Positions 1 through 11,969 of a stretch of DNA of 64,000 nucleotides are shown in pieces. The stretch is taken from NCBI GenBank assembly GCA_963675135.1, contig OY776129.1, positions 43,660,141 to 43,724,140 of the forward strand, given 5' to 3'. The position numbers and the translations under genes were made by a program. The notes below the pieces were generated by a model. It was given only the letters and a program-made list of their open reading frames with translations, searched no databases and had not been told where the DNA came from. Origin of the DNA: Galeopsis tetrahit. Its lineage: Eukaryota; Streptophyta; Magnoliopsida; Lamiales; Lamiaceae. Every line of letters starts with the position of its first letter. The first letter of the stretch is position 1.

Positions 1-291
1 TTGAATTCAACAAAATTCAATATTCTTTCACTACATTACGAAGCTGGTCGTCTTAACTATTAATTTCTAACGAAATTCGATTCTATTAATTACCAAATGA
101 GTTCAAACATAAATTTTGATGGAGCTTGAACTGTGTTCAATTTATTCTACTATTAATTACTCATTTTTTTAAATTTAAATTCCATGCTCTTCAACTTCAA
201 AACCCATTGCTTGGCGGGAAAATTACACTCTCCACATACTTTTCTCGACCTACCGTTGCGAGACAACCTTTCGCCGCCGGCGTCGGCGACG
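1..291 (+). promoter_or_regulatory. Upstream region of the MutY gene
   Basis: AT-rich sequence without a recognisable gene, directly upstream of the MutY coding start. An in-frame upstream ATG at 184 would add 36 residues that look like a possible organelle-targeting extension, so the 5' UTR boundary is uncertain. No clear TATA box could be assigned. Confidence 0.4.
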
Positions 292-3159
292 ATGAAGAGA
301 TGCAGGCGAGCTGTATCCAGCAGCAAAGAGACGGCGGAAGCGGTCGATATAGAAGACATCAGTTTCACCGGAAAAGAAATTCCATATATTAGGACATCCT
401 TGCTGGAATGGTACTACAAAAATCGAAGGGATTTACCTTGGCGAAGAATGAGCGACAGAGAAAATGGTATTGAGGACAGAGATAGAAGGGCGTACGCGGT
501 GTGGGTATCTGAGGTGATGCTTCAGCAAACTAGGGTTCAAACCGTCGTTGATTACTTCAATCGCTGGATGGAAAAATGGCCAACAATTCATCATCTTGCT
601 CGAGCTTCTATTGAAGTATGTTTTTTCCCTGCATTTTCGTTTTCTCTAATTGAAATGATTGTAATAGTTCCGATATGTTACGTGAGCAGGAGGTGAATGA
701 GATGTGGGCAGGCTTGGGGTACTACAGACGAGCCCGGTTCTTGCTTGAGGTCAGCAATTTAATTGCTCTATATACGATGCATGTATTTGATGTTATATTA
801 AGTTACTGCTTAGTTTCTCTAAGAAGTTTTTACCCGCAGAATGCTTCATATAGCAGCTGTTAGTCTAGTATTATCATGCATATCTTTTGTCTGTTAGATT
901 TGGTGTTATGAAAGAGGGGAAAAGTAAAATTGAGTTTTGGATATCAAATGACACTTCTAACTACTGCTAGTATTAACCATTGAGGTGCTCCCAAGTTCTC
1001 TGTCACTGCTTTTGAGAATGGATAGCCAGTTGTTTTCTGGCTTGATAAAACTCTGAATCTTTTGGGCCTAAGGAGGTTATATCTGCACCCGTGCTCCCAT
1101 CATTATGAAATGGCACATGATTTTAATGAGCAAGTCATACTCAATGCGTTATAGTAAAACTTCCCTGGTAATATGTTTGCAACAAGTTATGAGTTTGATC
1201 CAGAATCTGCCCTTCTTTTGCCTTATTTTGTGTGCTGGTGCCACATTTGGAGAGAGGGATTTTGCTTGTTTGTGATTATTGTAGGCACGTTATGGCGTTA
1301 CTGACTATAACATGACGTAGGGAGCTAAAATGATAGTTGAAGGTGGAGGTGAGTTCCCCAAAACAGCATCTTCTCTTCAGATGGTCAGAGGGATTGGAAA
1401 TTACACAGCAGGAGCAATTGCATCGATTGCCTTTGAGGAGGTTAGTGGTGTACATTTTTCCTTTATCCTTGAGCCTAATTGGTAGTTAAATGACGTTATT
1501 GTGTTATTCAGTCAGTGCCAGTGGTCGATGGGAATGTAGTCAGAGTTATTACCAGGTTGAAGGCTATATCATCCAATCCGAAAAACTCAACAACAGTCAA
1601 GAATATATGGTAAGACTATGATTACATATATGAAGCCTGAGACTGGGAATTAATTAATACTATCAGTTATGAAAATTTGATTTATGGAAAAGTATGGAAT
1701 GAGTAGCTTGATGGAAATGGGAAGTAGTTAAGAGAATGTGTTTGTATCTATGTATGCTATTCTCATTAATTTCCTTTTTTTTTTTTTTTTTAAATTGCTT
1801 AGGAAACTGGCAGGACAGTTAGTTGATAATTTGAGGCCTGGGGATTTCAACCAGGCTATCATGGAACTTGGTGCTACTCTATGCAGCGTGACAGCTCCCA
1901 GCTGTTCCTCATGTCCTATATCTCAGCAGTGCCAAGCACTCTCTCTCTCCACGAGTCATGAGTCAGTTCAAGTCACTGATTATCCAATGAAAGTTGCCAA
2001 GGCCAAGCCAAGACACGATTTCTCTGCTGTTAGTGTTGTGGAGATAGTCGAGGAGGGATCTCAATCTGAAAGCAGATATATTCTGGTTAAAAGACCCGAT
2101 GAAGGGTTGCTGGCTGGACTCTGGGAATTCCCATCAGTTCCAATAGAGGGAGAAGCCGACTTGCCCTCACGTAGAAAAGCAATTGATAGTTTTATGAAAC
2201 AATCATTTGGTCTAGACATGAAAGGGTCCTGCAAAGTAGTTTTAAGGGAAGAAGTTGGAGAATATGTTCATGTTTTTTCACACATCCGTCTCAAAATGTA
2301 CATAGAGTTATTAAGTTTGCGCTTGACAGGTATGTTCACTAGTCCTCTCTCTCTCTCACCACCCCATCCCCCACCCCCCACCCCAAAATCCTAAACTCAA
2401 GTATGAAAGTGATAGGAATTCAGTCAATCATGTTTCCTCATAATTATTTGTCTCTCTGTATTGACATGAACTGATTTTTTTGTTTGAAGGAGGCACAAAT
2501 TTTTTAAAGAAAAAGCAAGATAGTGCCACTATAACGTGGAAGTGCGTTGACAATAAGGCCCTCTCAACTTTGGGGTTGACATCTGGTGTAAGGAAGGTAA
2601 TGCTATTCTAAATACTATTCGTCATCATGCATAGTAGACCTGTAAGTTCTAAGAGGGAAAATGACCATTGTATTTTTCATTTTTCCTTTATGGTATTGCC
2701 CACATGAAATGTGTATTGTGCATAAAAAGAATAAGGCTCAGACAGAGCTCATTTTTCAAATGAAATATTGCTGGGTGAGTGGGTGTACAGTTGCAGAGAT
2801 GGGATTGTATCATCGTTGTGGTTCCTATATGATAGTCTTTGACTAGTAAAGATTAATGTCTATTTTTTCCTATGAAATTTTGAATCATGATAACCGTATG
2901 GGCACAAAGCTTTTGAACCATGCCTCCCCTAGTTGTGTAATTGTATATGTCCTGCTAATAACAACTGGAGTGGGTAACAATTTCAATTAAACTTGGGCAT
3001 AATCCCCGAAAACTTGCTGAACTTTGCACTTCAATTTATTATCTGCTGATTTTTGTAATGCAGGTTTATACCATGGTTGAGAAATTCAAGAAGAATGGGT
3101 ACAATTCATTATCTGAGAAAAAAATAAAGAAGAGAAGAGAAATTGTCAAGCAGCAGTGA
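292..3159 (+). CDS. MYH: Adenine DNA glycosylase (MutY homolog), 7 exons
   Basis: Base-excision repair enzyme that removes adenine mispaired with 8-oxoguanine. Exons: 292-615, 690-749, 1321-1440, 1512-1609, 1803-2329, 2490-2596, 3064-3159; all introns are GT-AG, phases agree, and the product is 443 aa. Visible motifs, numbered from Met 292: the MutY catalytic-Glu motif SEVMLQQTRV (Glu74), a helix-hairpin-helix VRGIGNYTAG (about 150-159), the catalytic Asp in VPVVDGNVVR (Asp174), and a complete 4Fe-4S loop C-X6-C-X2-C-X5-C (Cys228, 235, 238, 244). A NUDIX-like C-terminal domain that reads 8-oxoG follows, with YILVKRPDEGLLAGLWEFP recognisable. An in-frame ATG at 184 would give 479 aa with a Phe/His/Leu-rich N-terminus; nuclear versus organelle targeting is unresolved. 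All catalytic residues are present and no frame break is seen. Confidence 0.93.
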
Positions 3160-3248
3160 CTCAATTCCTAATTTAAAGCAACGGGAGATCCTTCATCTTA
3201 AGGATAATTAGCAATATTTCATCTGGAAACCTGCGATATTGTCGCAAG

Positions 3249-3345
3249 GTAATATTTGCATAAGAGATTTCATGTTTTAAGGTTTATTTCCTGTTTTTTA
3301 CCAATTTGCTTAGTATTGATGCCTTATCCGTTGTTTGCCTTGCAG
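3249..3345 (+). other. Possible intron in the MutY 3' UTR
   Basis: A GTAATA donor and a TTGCCTTGCAG acceptor bracket 97 bp that begins 90 bp after the MutY stop codon. The sequence fits a spliced 3' UTR. If the intron starts more than about 55 nt after the stop, transcripts could be substrates for nonsense-mediated decay; that is inference. Confidence 0.4.
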
Positions 3346-4320
3346 GAAGTATTCTCTGGTTCGTTTTCGGACTGAAGTGTTAACCTCAAATCAAATGACA
3401 AATCATTTAGTATGAGTGAACTTGACCATGTAAATTATATGAAGCCTTGTTTAGTTAAGGACGGATGATCGCAGTGTACTATTTAATTATTTCTGTATGC
3501 AAAGCATACCATATCAAATATGGAGTTGGTAAACAAAAGAGAAATTTCACCAGTAGTAGAGTGTTGATCTCTCTGCCCCTCGTTTCTCGCTTATGTCTTG
3601 ATCACTAATCAAGAATTTGGGTAGAGTCATAAATTTATAAATCATAAAATATACATGGGATGAAACTCATCTCATGTATGAGACCATCTTATATAAGTTT
3701 TTGTCTATGAAAAGATCTAGCCACCCTACTGTTGTACCTTGAATTTGGTTAGTTTTTGTATGTCTCATGTATTTTTGCATTGTTGCTCTGATACTCGATG
3801 GTCTTCTTCACATTTAATTATTCATGTCATCTGTTTATTTTTTTTATTTTTTTACCATAGAAAAGAACTGAAAATTATTCATCTTCACTAGTATTCATCA
3901 TCAACATTCAAGATATCACGCTTTGGAAAAGCATTGAAGTATGCTCACTATGAAGGATTTATCTTTACAAGCCAGTCATATGTTTTTTCATCTAAGTTCT
4001 TCATAGCTTCCATTCTAGCATTGAAGCTTTCAATTCCAATTGCTTGCCGCTGTCCACAATGTCTTCTTAACTGCAAGCCCTGAAAAACCACATTTTTTTT
4101 TATGTTGCTTGGTGTTGTACACAAAATTTGTTATCTGCGTCAGAAAATAGACTCTTAAATGCTGGGATCAACCCTTTTGCTTGTCACTCATGAAAGTCCA
4201 AGCATATACGGATTATCAAACTCAATATCATTATCCAGCCATGTTACTCTCACTCTCCACTATTGCATATGAACAAATTGTTGTTGGTTCTATCCAACTG
4301 CAGTTAAGTATCTCTGGTTT

Positions 4321-4380
4321 CACTCTCCACTCCTGTATGAACACGACTACTCACTCTCCACTCCTGTATGAACACGACTA
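4321..4380. repeat. 31-bp tandem duplication
   Basis: CACTCTCCACTCCTGTATGA and the following bases to ACACGACTA occur twice head to tail with a 31-base period and essentially no mismatches, so the duplication is recent. Confidence 0.9.
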
Positions 4381-4426
4381 ATTGTTGTTGAGTTCTATTC
4401 TAACTGTAGTTAAAAGCTGACCACCA

Positions 4427-4545
4427 TAATGTCATTTCAGAAAACAACCATCAACCCCAATAACCTTCCTACAACTTAAAAATTTATAATGTCATTTCAG
4501 AAAACAAACATCAACACCAATAACCTTCCTACAAACTTAAAAATT
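4427..4545. repeat. 60-bp tandem duplication
   Basis: Two head-to-tail copies of a ~60 bp unit beginning TAATGTCATTTCAGAAAACA, with a few substitutions (second copy begins at 4487). Confidence 0.85.
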
Positions 4546-4650
4546 GAAAAAAAATTGGGGTGGGGGATTAGGAATTAAAATAGGAGAAATTGTATAAAAA
4601 AAAATTGGAGTTGGGGGTTTAGGAATTAAAATAGGGGAAATTGTATCAAA
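4546..4650. repeat. ~53-bp tandem duplication
   Basis: Two copies of a unit that contains GGATTAGGAATTAAAATAGG-like sequence followed by AGAAATTGTAT, starting near 4546 and 4599. It abuts the preceding 60-bp duplication. Confidence 0.75.
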
Positions 4651-5360
4651 AAAGAATTAGCTCTTAAAATAATTTTCTCTGTTAGTTAATGACGGAATTA
4701 GTTCCAAAATAATGACGTAAAATTGATATTTTAAACAACAAAAACACATTCATAACAAGTTTCAACCATTAAACTAATCTAAAATTGAAAAAAATTAATT
4801 GTCAAACTCTCTAAAAACTTAAACTACACTATAATCACAAACATAAACTTCATAAACCAAAAACATAAACTGTAACCATCCTTTTACAAACGAAAATCAA
4901 GTACAAATATACAACATCAAAAAAAAAAAAACTACACTAAACCAAATATTTAAAAAAAAAAAAAGGGTCGGATATAGAAAGCCGCAGGGGGTGGTAGGTG
5001 GCGGACCGGCGGTGGAATTGACGCGTATTTTGAATGAAATTTGAATAGGGACAATTCGGACAAATGGGGGTGAACTATTTAATTCCGGAGGACAAATAAC
5101 CTTGGCCAAATGAATAAGTGGGCCTGTTTGGCCCAATAGTGTATCTCTTATCATCACCTCCTCAGTCCTGGGAAAAAAGAAAATGAAAAATCAGTGGCAA
5201 ATATGCATTGAACCAATGTGTGGTTGATACAGCTTCTTCCTCTTTCTCCCTCCATGTTGCAGCATACCAGTATCTAACTATCTCAAATTTTGAAAATGCT
5301 TAACTGATTATTACACCTATATATAGACACTTAAAAAGGTGGTTGTTTGTGACTAGAGAA

Positions 5361-6355
5361 ATGGCAACAACTGGAGGATCCATGGCTGTTTTCAGCTGCC
5401 CATCTTCTTATTTCACCCACAGAGCCAGCAGAGCTTCTACCTCCTCATTATCACTCGTAGTAATACTTCAACTCATTTTACCTTATCTGCATTTTTTTTT
5501 CAAAAAAAATCTGCTCTGGAAATTCTTCTTGTTGGCCTTAACTTTGCTTGTTCTAACAGGTTGTTAATGCAATCAAGCAACAAAGAAACATGTGTTGTTT
5601 AGCAGTTCAAGAATCATCTACATCTGCAGGTGAATCTATTATCTTCTGATCATTATAAATCATAGTCACAGAATTTGGTCTTATATGCTCTACATATATG
5701 ATGATTGTTAAATCAGTTGCTGCTGAATCAAAGGAGAAAAAAGAAGAGAAAACGGAGGAGGAAGAAGGTGGCGCTGCCCCCGCAGCTAAGCCGAAGCCGA
5801 AGCCTGCAGCGAAAGCTGCAACAAAGCCTCTGGCTGAGTTTATGGATGAAGAGGTGATCCCTTCACTCAAAGCAACTCTACAACCCCAACCAGATATCGT
5901 CGACCTCGAGCTTTCTTTCAATGAGAATAAGGTGATCTAATATTGATTTGGCTTGGGTTTGAGATGATGATATTATGTGAGTGAGTTTCTGATTCTTGGA
6001 TTGTGGCAGCTGGAAGGCTCTTTTTTGAAGAAGGGCATTCCTTATTCATTTTGGGCATTCTTCCCTGATGGAACTATCACTGGTATGTATGTCATTACTG
6101 ATTTATTTTCTTATCCCAAGTTTCCAAATTTACTTTTTCTTAACCTGTGTTTCAAAAATCAAAATTAGTTTGTGAAGAAAGTTTAATGTGTTTTTGACAG
6201 GGGCAAAGGGTTTTTCTATATCATCATATGGTTCAGGAGTTAGCACTGTGGAGCCATTTCTAATTGATGAAAAGAAAATTACTGCTAAACATGTTGTCTT
6301 CTGGGTTGAGAAACGTTTGGCTGCTCAAGGAATAATCCCTGTTTGGAAAGACTGA
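5361..6355 (+). CDS. ndhV: Chloroplast DUF2996 protein, probable NdhV subunit of the NDH complex
   Basis: Exons: 5361-5459, 5560-5629, 5717-5931, 6010-6082, 6201-6355; phases agree and the product is 203 aa (the first donor could also be 5457, removing one Val). The N-terminus (about residues 1-50) is rich in Ser, Arg and Thr with few acids, as expected of a chloroplast transit peptide. Next come a Lys/Glu-rich stretch (about 60-75), an Ala/Pro/Lys linker (about 76-94), and a compact conserved domain to the C-terminus containing KKGIPYSFWAFFPDG and GAKGFSISSYGSGVSTVEPF. I recognise that domain as DUF2996, the family of Arabidopsis At2g04039/NdhV, which stabilises the ferredoxin-binding part of the thylakoid NDH complex for cyclic electron flow around photosystem I. 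The start was chosen because the TTG-initiated extension upstream is not credible. The family call rests on memory of the domain. Confidence 0.8.
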
Positions 6356-6392
6356 CTGATCTACATACACTCTGTAAATCAAATTACCTGTT

Positions 6393-6398
6393 AATAAA
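6393..6398 (+). promoter_or_regulatory. Polyadenylation signal AATAAA
   Basis: A canonical AATAAA lies 38 bases after the NdhV-like stop codon and is followed by T-rich sequence, so it is a reasonable near-upstream element. Confidence 0.5.
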
Positions 6399-6807
6399 TA
6401 TTATCTTCTACATTATTGTTCAATTTTGTTTTGTTACCAATGCTATTGTTTTCTGTGAACAAAAGAAATCAAACGTATCTCAGTAGACTATTTATCCTTT
6501 TAAGCAGTCGATAAGAGTGACTCAATACTAGTGTGGTGCACGTTTTCTATTAAATAAAAAATTGTACTACCCAGAAAGATGGATTTCATTCTTACAAGGT
6601 AAAACGATGCGTCATAAATGGATCTTTAATAGAAACACAACACCCTAATAATGATACATAGGCAGCACTCAATGCAGAGTATTATATTTTTAAGCATAGC
6701 AGATAAATTACATTGGAAGAAGCAGCATCACAATATGGTATAACGAGTAACAACTAAATGAGAGACTGAATCCACCAAACACAATTTTATAGCATCTTAA
6801 GTGACGT
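6399..6807. other. Convergent gap between the NdhV-like gene and the next gene
   Basis: About 400 bp that must hold both 3' UTRs, since genes 2 and 3 converge with only 452 bp between stop codons. No gene seen. Confidence 0.5.
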
Positions 6808-9800
6808 TCAGGAGTAGGAACCAGAATTCGCATTGTCCATTGCCTGTTTGAGTTCACTTAAGAAATCTCTCTTCAAACCAGTAGAGGCACCACCAGCAGG
6901 TTGAATAAGCTGAAGGCAAGATACCAAACTCAATATTAGTGAAATTTTCACATTAGGTCCTTTCATTCTTTATTTATTTGTTTGCCTTAATGATTTCATT
7001 TGTAGTTTTTGACGTCTAGTTTCATAGAGTATTGCATTCAGAAATTATAGGAGAAGTCAACCATACCAGGTGTGGAAGAATCGGTTGACCCCATGGTGAT
7101 GCATTCTTCCTTGTATACAAGACTGGCCTTTCTGATAAGCACAACAAGTACACAAAGGTCATTGAGATAAACCTTAATAGATTCAATACACAGATAACTG
7201 CTTTGTTGTCTTATATCCAAACAATCAAGACAAGACGGTCTCATACATGAGACGGATTCCATTTACTCTTGGTTATAATAGTATACAAGACATCACAACA
7301 AGACTCCTTCCAACATCAAAGTTTATGCAATTAATTATCCAGACTGCAAACACTCACCCAATGAAAATTCAGGAACTTGTAGCATAATCACACATTGAAT
7401 ATCTATAAGTGAAGCAGCCTAGTTTTGCAGAAGTATATAGGAGAGCATACATGGAAATCTAGATGACAGAAGCAATAATGAGATACAGTTACGGGAGTAG
7501 AATCGCTAATCATGATAACTGAATGAAAGATTTGCTGATTTTGAAGTTGAAATTCTTTACAAAAACTTGCAGTATTTTGCATCTCAACTACTTTGAGGCC
7601 TTGACAGTATTATAATGTTATTGGGATTATACCTTTTGAACACAAAAGTTCCCAAGACAGAGCTCATGTTCCTAGGCTCAAGTGGTTACTGGTAATTGGA
7701 GGGTGTTTCATACCCCCCCATGTCCCCATTAATAAAGAAATTCTTTATTTTTTATTTTATAAGAAACAGTATTTTAGCAATAATGAAGTTAGGGGTGCAA
7801 GCCGCTAGGGATGAGCCATCCCTTGTCTAAATATACCAAAGAATAAACAGAACTACAAAACACAACACCAATCCCTAGCTATGTATGATACCGGGAAAAC
7901 ATTAAATATGGTTTGAGGTTCACAAGGCTGCTGTTCTCACCAATATATAGAAAATGAACACCTCTGCCTACTAATTTAATTGGAAGATGCATCGTACCCA
8001 TCAATATAGAGAATGGGCACCTTTTCTAACTAATTTCTAGTCAAGAACAAATCCTAACCTACCATTCACACACATCAAAAGTAATATGACAATAGAGATT
8101 AGAAAAAACTCCATTTCATACACAGGCTAATCAGCTCTTCAGAAGTTAACATAGAATTTCCAACCTTACATCAAGTATATAAAATGCTTCAACGTGGTTG
8201 AACCAACAGGTAGTTCAAATAATCACCCAGATATAGGAAATCGTCATGCTCAATTTTACTTGTGATAGGAAAAATATTTTAGTTATGAGCTGGATAACCA
8301 CATGTAACAAGAGTTTATGTGACATTTGAGCATTCACTCCTTTTAGGCAGACCAAACAAATCTCTCTCATGCACATGCTTACATGTCTAAGACATAGACA
8401 ACCTCAAGAAACATTCCACACGATAATTGTATCAACCTACAAGTTCAGGAAGATTTAAAATTTGTCGAAACCAAAGATTCAAAATATTCAATAGTTTCTG
8501 TGCTTACCCGGAGAATCTTCTGGCAGACTGTTGTACGCATTCATTGCAGCTGCCCAACCTGCAAACGACGACACAGAGGGTCAAACTCACTAACTTTTTA
8601 ACCATTTAGGGTATGTTTGCTTTGGACTTTCTGGAGTTGGGATTATTTTCCGAGCTTCTGTTTGTTCTAGTACTCAAAAGGTGGATTTAAAATCCCTATA
8701 AAATTCAACCCTACTCCTGGTCCAACCATCTATTAACCAACCAATAACCAAATTCTTTTTTGGTCAGTGAATGGAAAATTTTATTAAAAGAAAAACAAAG
8801 AGGGCATCAGAAATGCCCCAAAAATTACAGAGTTCTCAACAAAACAGGAAGCAAGAAATAGAACAAGTTCTAGCAAACTATCACCCAACTCTCAACCTAG
8901 GAGATACAATCCAAGAATCAAATGACATATTACAAATCTCCAAATCTTTTAAGGAAAACCAACTCCACGACCCTGCCTTAAGTTCATCTAGCATTTTAGA
9001 TGGATCATGAACCTATCCCTTAAAAATAGTCACGTTTCTCCACTTCCAAATAAGCCAAACAATGCAAATCCAAATACCAACAGCCATTTTCATCCATAAA
9101 TCGTGCAAAAATGAACACTTCGAAGAAGAGATGTCTTGTTGTTTCCAGTTCATTGTGTAGTGTTACAGCTAAACCTACTTTTCTAGCATTGACACGACAT
9201 CTACAGTACAATCCTACCCCATAAAGTCACATAAATCCATCAAAAATAAAAATATCATCAGGACTTCCCCAACTCAGAATTTAGAAATCAGGATTAGCCC
9301 TGCACTGCTAAATCGTCATCCGAACATGTACTTAAATAAAACCAAAAGACTATGAAAAGAAGAATGTAGAAGAATTGATACACATCAATTGTCTAAAACG
9401 TGAGAGCAACTGTGTGATGCAAATGACATTCTTATTAACGTTGATATAAGATAATAGTGTTGACATTTGTTAACTGCTCATAAACTTGGACATGGTTTCT
9501 GCCATTAATTTCCTCAGACTAGTGCAGACAAGGTTTAACTTTAACGTCACTTAAATAAGCAAGCCATATCATTGTAAGCCTCATAATCTAGAAGTTCACC
9601 TAATCACCTATGATTCTGGAGGTTGCTGCCAGTATTCTTTTGGTTCTAGTTACTAAAAATAAGCTATATTTGTTGCAATAGTGGAGGGATATTTTCATAC
9701 ATCCATTGCTCAATCTTAGTCTTACCTTTGTGGAGGTGGTTAAAATAATATATCAACCAACTTAAGAAATCTCAAGGTTCTATTGAAGCAGCATTTCGAC

Positions 9801-11463
9801 TTAAAAGGAAAATAAGAAATAAATAGAGCATACGGTTGTTCAGAAGCTGGGAAGCTTCACTGGCGGCACACCCATGTAAAGGTATTAACTTCCCACGAAC
9901 ACTTTCATTGGCACGATTGGTGAAGCCAAAATCTCCATAATCTGCTGCACCACCACTTTTAGTGGCACCAATATTGTTTCTCTCTCCATCATTCACATAG
10001 TTGTTTGCCCGTTCTAGTCGATCTACACAATAATTCATAAAATTAAAACCAGATGAAAATTAAAGACGACGCTAGTAGGAAAGGCTGACTTGACTGACTA
10101 CATTGTATAAGTAAGTTTAGTCAGATTCCAAATATCAGCAAATGTACATGCTATTGAAATGCAATACCACGTTCTTTAGATTCCTTCGCCATGCATAAAA
10201 TAAATAGAACAGTCTATATCACTCCATGCATTCATATTCAAAAACTTCAGTTAGTCATGTTTAAAAAATTTAGTGACAGAAGGTAAAAAAACTTTTCCCA
10301 GTTTGCTTTAATTCCCCTGGTACCAATTACTGTGCTTTTCTCATTTTGCTTTAATTCCCCGCTTTTGAAGCCGACGACATTCTTTCTTCATTGCAACCAA
10401 TTTCCTTTGCAGCAAAAAACAGGATATACGGAGCAATTATTCCGATGATGACGAGCAGAGTGATGAGGATCAAGCATAGGCTGGGGCAGATGCAGGTCGC
10501 ATATGCAGTTACAGCTAAAGTTGGCGATTATTCCGACGACGACGAGAAGAGTGATGAGGATATAATTGGAAATCAAAATAAGAACAGTGATAGAGTTAAT
10601 TAAACAGCCCAAAATGGTGGGTTTTAAAATATTGGGTTTAGGCACACACAATTAACCCGGGTCGGAGTGTGTTTACCCGAATTTTTTAATTAAGAATGTA
10701 AACATTGGTTACACTTACTTTATTAACCCAAAAGGGCCAAAACCAGCCTTATCATGTGTTAACCGAAGAAGTAAATGCAGCCCAAGAGAATGGGGAACGC
10801 GTACAAAAGATAAACAAAGAAATAATTACACACACCCCGAGATGAGATGGGATATTCTCACCAAAATAATCCGACCTCTATCCAAACCTTCCATAATTTC
10901 ATGAATTAAAGAGAGAATAAAATTTATATATATTCTTTAGTTGAAGGTTAAATAATAACAATCTTAAGAAAAATCCATGAAGGTCAAGAAAATAAATGAC
11001 CATTATAAGAAACTATGCAAACAAAACAATTCACGATCAAGCTACATTATACGTGCATCAGACTACGAGAACGGTACTCGGGCAACATTTAGTTACTGAA
11101 TACACCAAATAATTCTAATGAATAATCAAATGACTAAAATCTGAAGCACGCACTAATTTAGTTTTAACTGGAAACATGAAAAAATTGCATCCCTATGAAG
11201 AAACCCTAATTTGTACTTCACATAAACTTACCTCCTCCAGATTTACGCCTGCCAAGTGATCGATTCCTGCACGCAATCAATCATTCCACGTATCACCCCC
11301 AAAATTCTCAGAAATCCAAAGTAGTTTTTGAAAGAAAAGGAGTGCAGGAATAATTAAATAAAAGTGAAAATCGATCACAGTACCGTTGATTTGGAGGCGC
11401 GTATCGCTTGACGGTGGCGATGCTAGCGGCAGCTGCTGAATCCGAGCTAGGGTTTTCCAGCAT
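6808..11463 (-). CDS. Conserved small plant protein of unknown function, 6 exons
   Basis: Exons on the - strand, in coding order: 11463-11384, 11266-11232, 10022-9834, 8558-8508, 7131-7067, 6909-6808. Phases agree, all introns are GT-AG, and the product is 173 aa. Notable parts: an N-terminus VKRYAPPNQRNRSLGRRKSG (about 18-37) that is basic; an Asn/Gly-rich middle; RWAAAMNAYNSLPEDSPERP (about 102-121); LYTRKNASPWGQPILPHLIQ (about 123-142); and a C-terminus with GLKRDFLSELKQAM. I do not recognise a named domain. The clean splicing, the balance of exon phases and the ordered motifs (short proline/tryptophan patches joined by linkers) argue for a real gene. The protein is largely polar with no membrane segment or signal peptide. 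Introns 2 and 3 contain foreign sequence (acidic-repeat fragment and a LINE remnant). Confidence 0.82.
8755..9240 (-). mobile_element. LINE remnant (3' end of ORF2) in intron 3 of the small plant gene
   Basis: Read on the - strand, the segment shows the zinc-binding tail of a plant LINE reverse transcriptase: ETTRHLFFE, then after one frameshift FLHDLWMKMAVGIW, IVWLIWKWRN, and a terminal DSWIVSPRL-like stretch. Stops and frameshifts make it non-functional. It lies in the same orientation as the host gene. Confidence 0.75.
10380..10610 (+). pseudogene. Fragment with two acidic repeats, antisense within intron 2
   Basis: On the + strand two ~34 bp copies 91 bp apart (about 10437-10470 and 10528-10561) each encode the acidic motif YSDDDE(Q/K)SDED. 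The first copy is read in one frame and soon meets a stop; the second is in another frame and reaches a stop after SDRVN. A CTTTGCAG acceptor-like sequence at about 10405-10412 precedes them. It looks like a captured or decayed coding fragment, not an active gene; its source is unknown. Confidence 0.4.
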
Positions 11464-11969
11464 CGTGAATTAAATGCGTCTACTTGTGATGCCAAAACCA
11501 CCACCTCGAGCAACAAAACCACCACTGCGTTAGCTGTAGCCTCTGTTTCGTCAAAAAAAATTATTGAACATTTATTTCTCGGTGGCTCCGGGAATGCAAA
11601 TTCAATTCGAGGTGAGGCTGCACGAAAGTTATCGAATTCCCGACACCGAGAGAGGCGAGGGCTACGCGCGTTTCTGGTATGAGGGAATCACTTCTTATTT
11701 CTTAATTTTTTTATTTGAGGGGAATTTCTTAATAATTTTACTAGATGCCCCTTCACTCTTGGAAATTAGTTATTTCCCATTTCCATTAAAACGAAAAAAA
11801 TGACATTCATCCGAATTTCTCTTTATTTTAATTTTGTTCAATAACATAAAACATCAATTCAAAAAAAAAAAAAAAAACATAAACATTAGTAAATTACGCC
11901 ATGCTGATTTGGAAACAAAAAAAAAAGTAATTATATTAAACTAAACAAGTCTACGTAATTTATTAGCAA
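11464..11969. other. Upstream region of the small plant gene
   Basis: No gene supported. It should hold the promoter of the - strand gene; the part near 11500-11690 is relatively GC-rich. From about 11700 it becomes AT-rich with A runs. Confidence 0.4.

Larger units (their letters stand above)
3346..5360. other. Intergenic region between MutY and the NdhV-like gene
   Basis: No gene is supported. The first few hundred bases are probably MutY 3' UTR. The rest is AT-rich and holds three short local tandem duplications (4321-4650). The last 450 bp hold a GC-richer patch (4970-5150) and, close to the next ATG, a TATATATA stretch at about 5319-5326 that could be the TATA box of the downstream gene. 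Confidence 0.5.

Noticed and set aside
5343..5360. Earlier start for the NdhV-like protein
   Set aside because: The upstream codon is TTG; the ATG at 5361 begins a typical transit peptide.
7225..7260. Possible MITE end (GTCTCATACATGAGACGG), also similar near 3655-3690
   Set aside because: The short palindrome is present at both places but no boundaries or target duplications could be defined.
8771..9010. 79-aa + strand reading frame
   Set aside because: It is antisense to the decayed LINE tail, and its codons only mirror that sequence.
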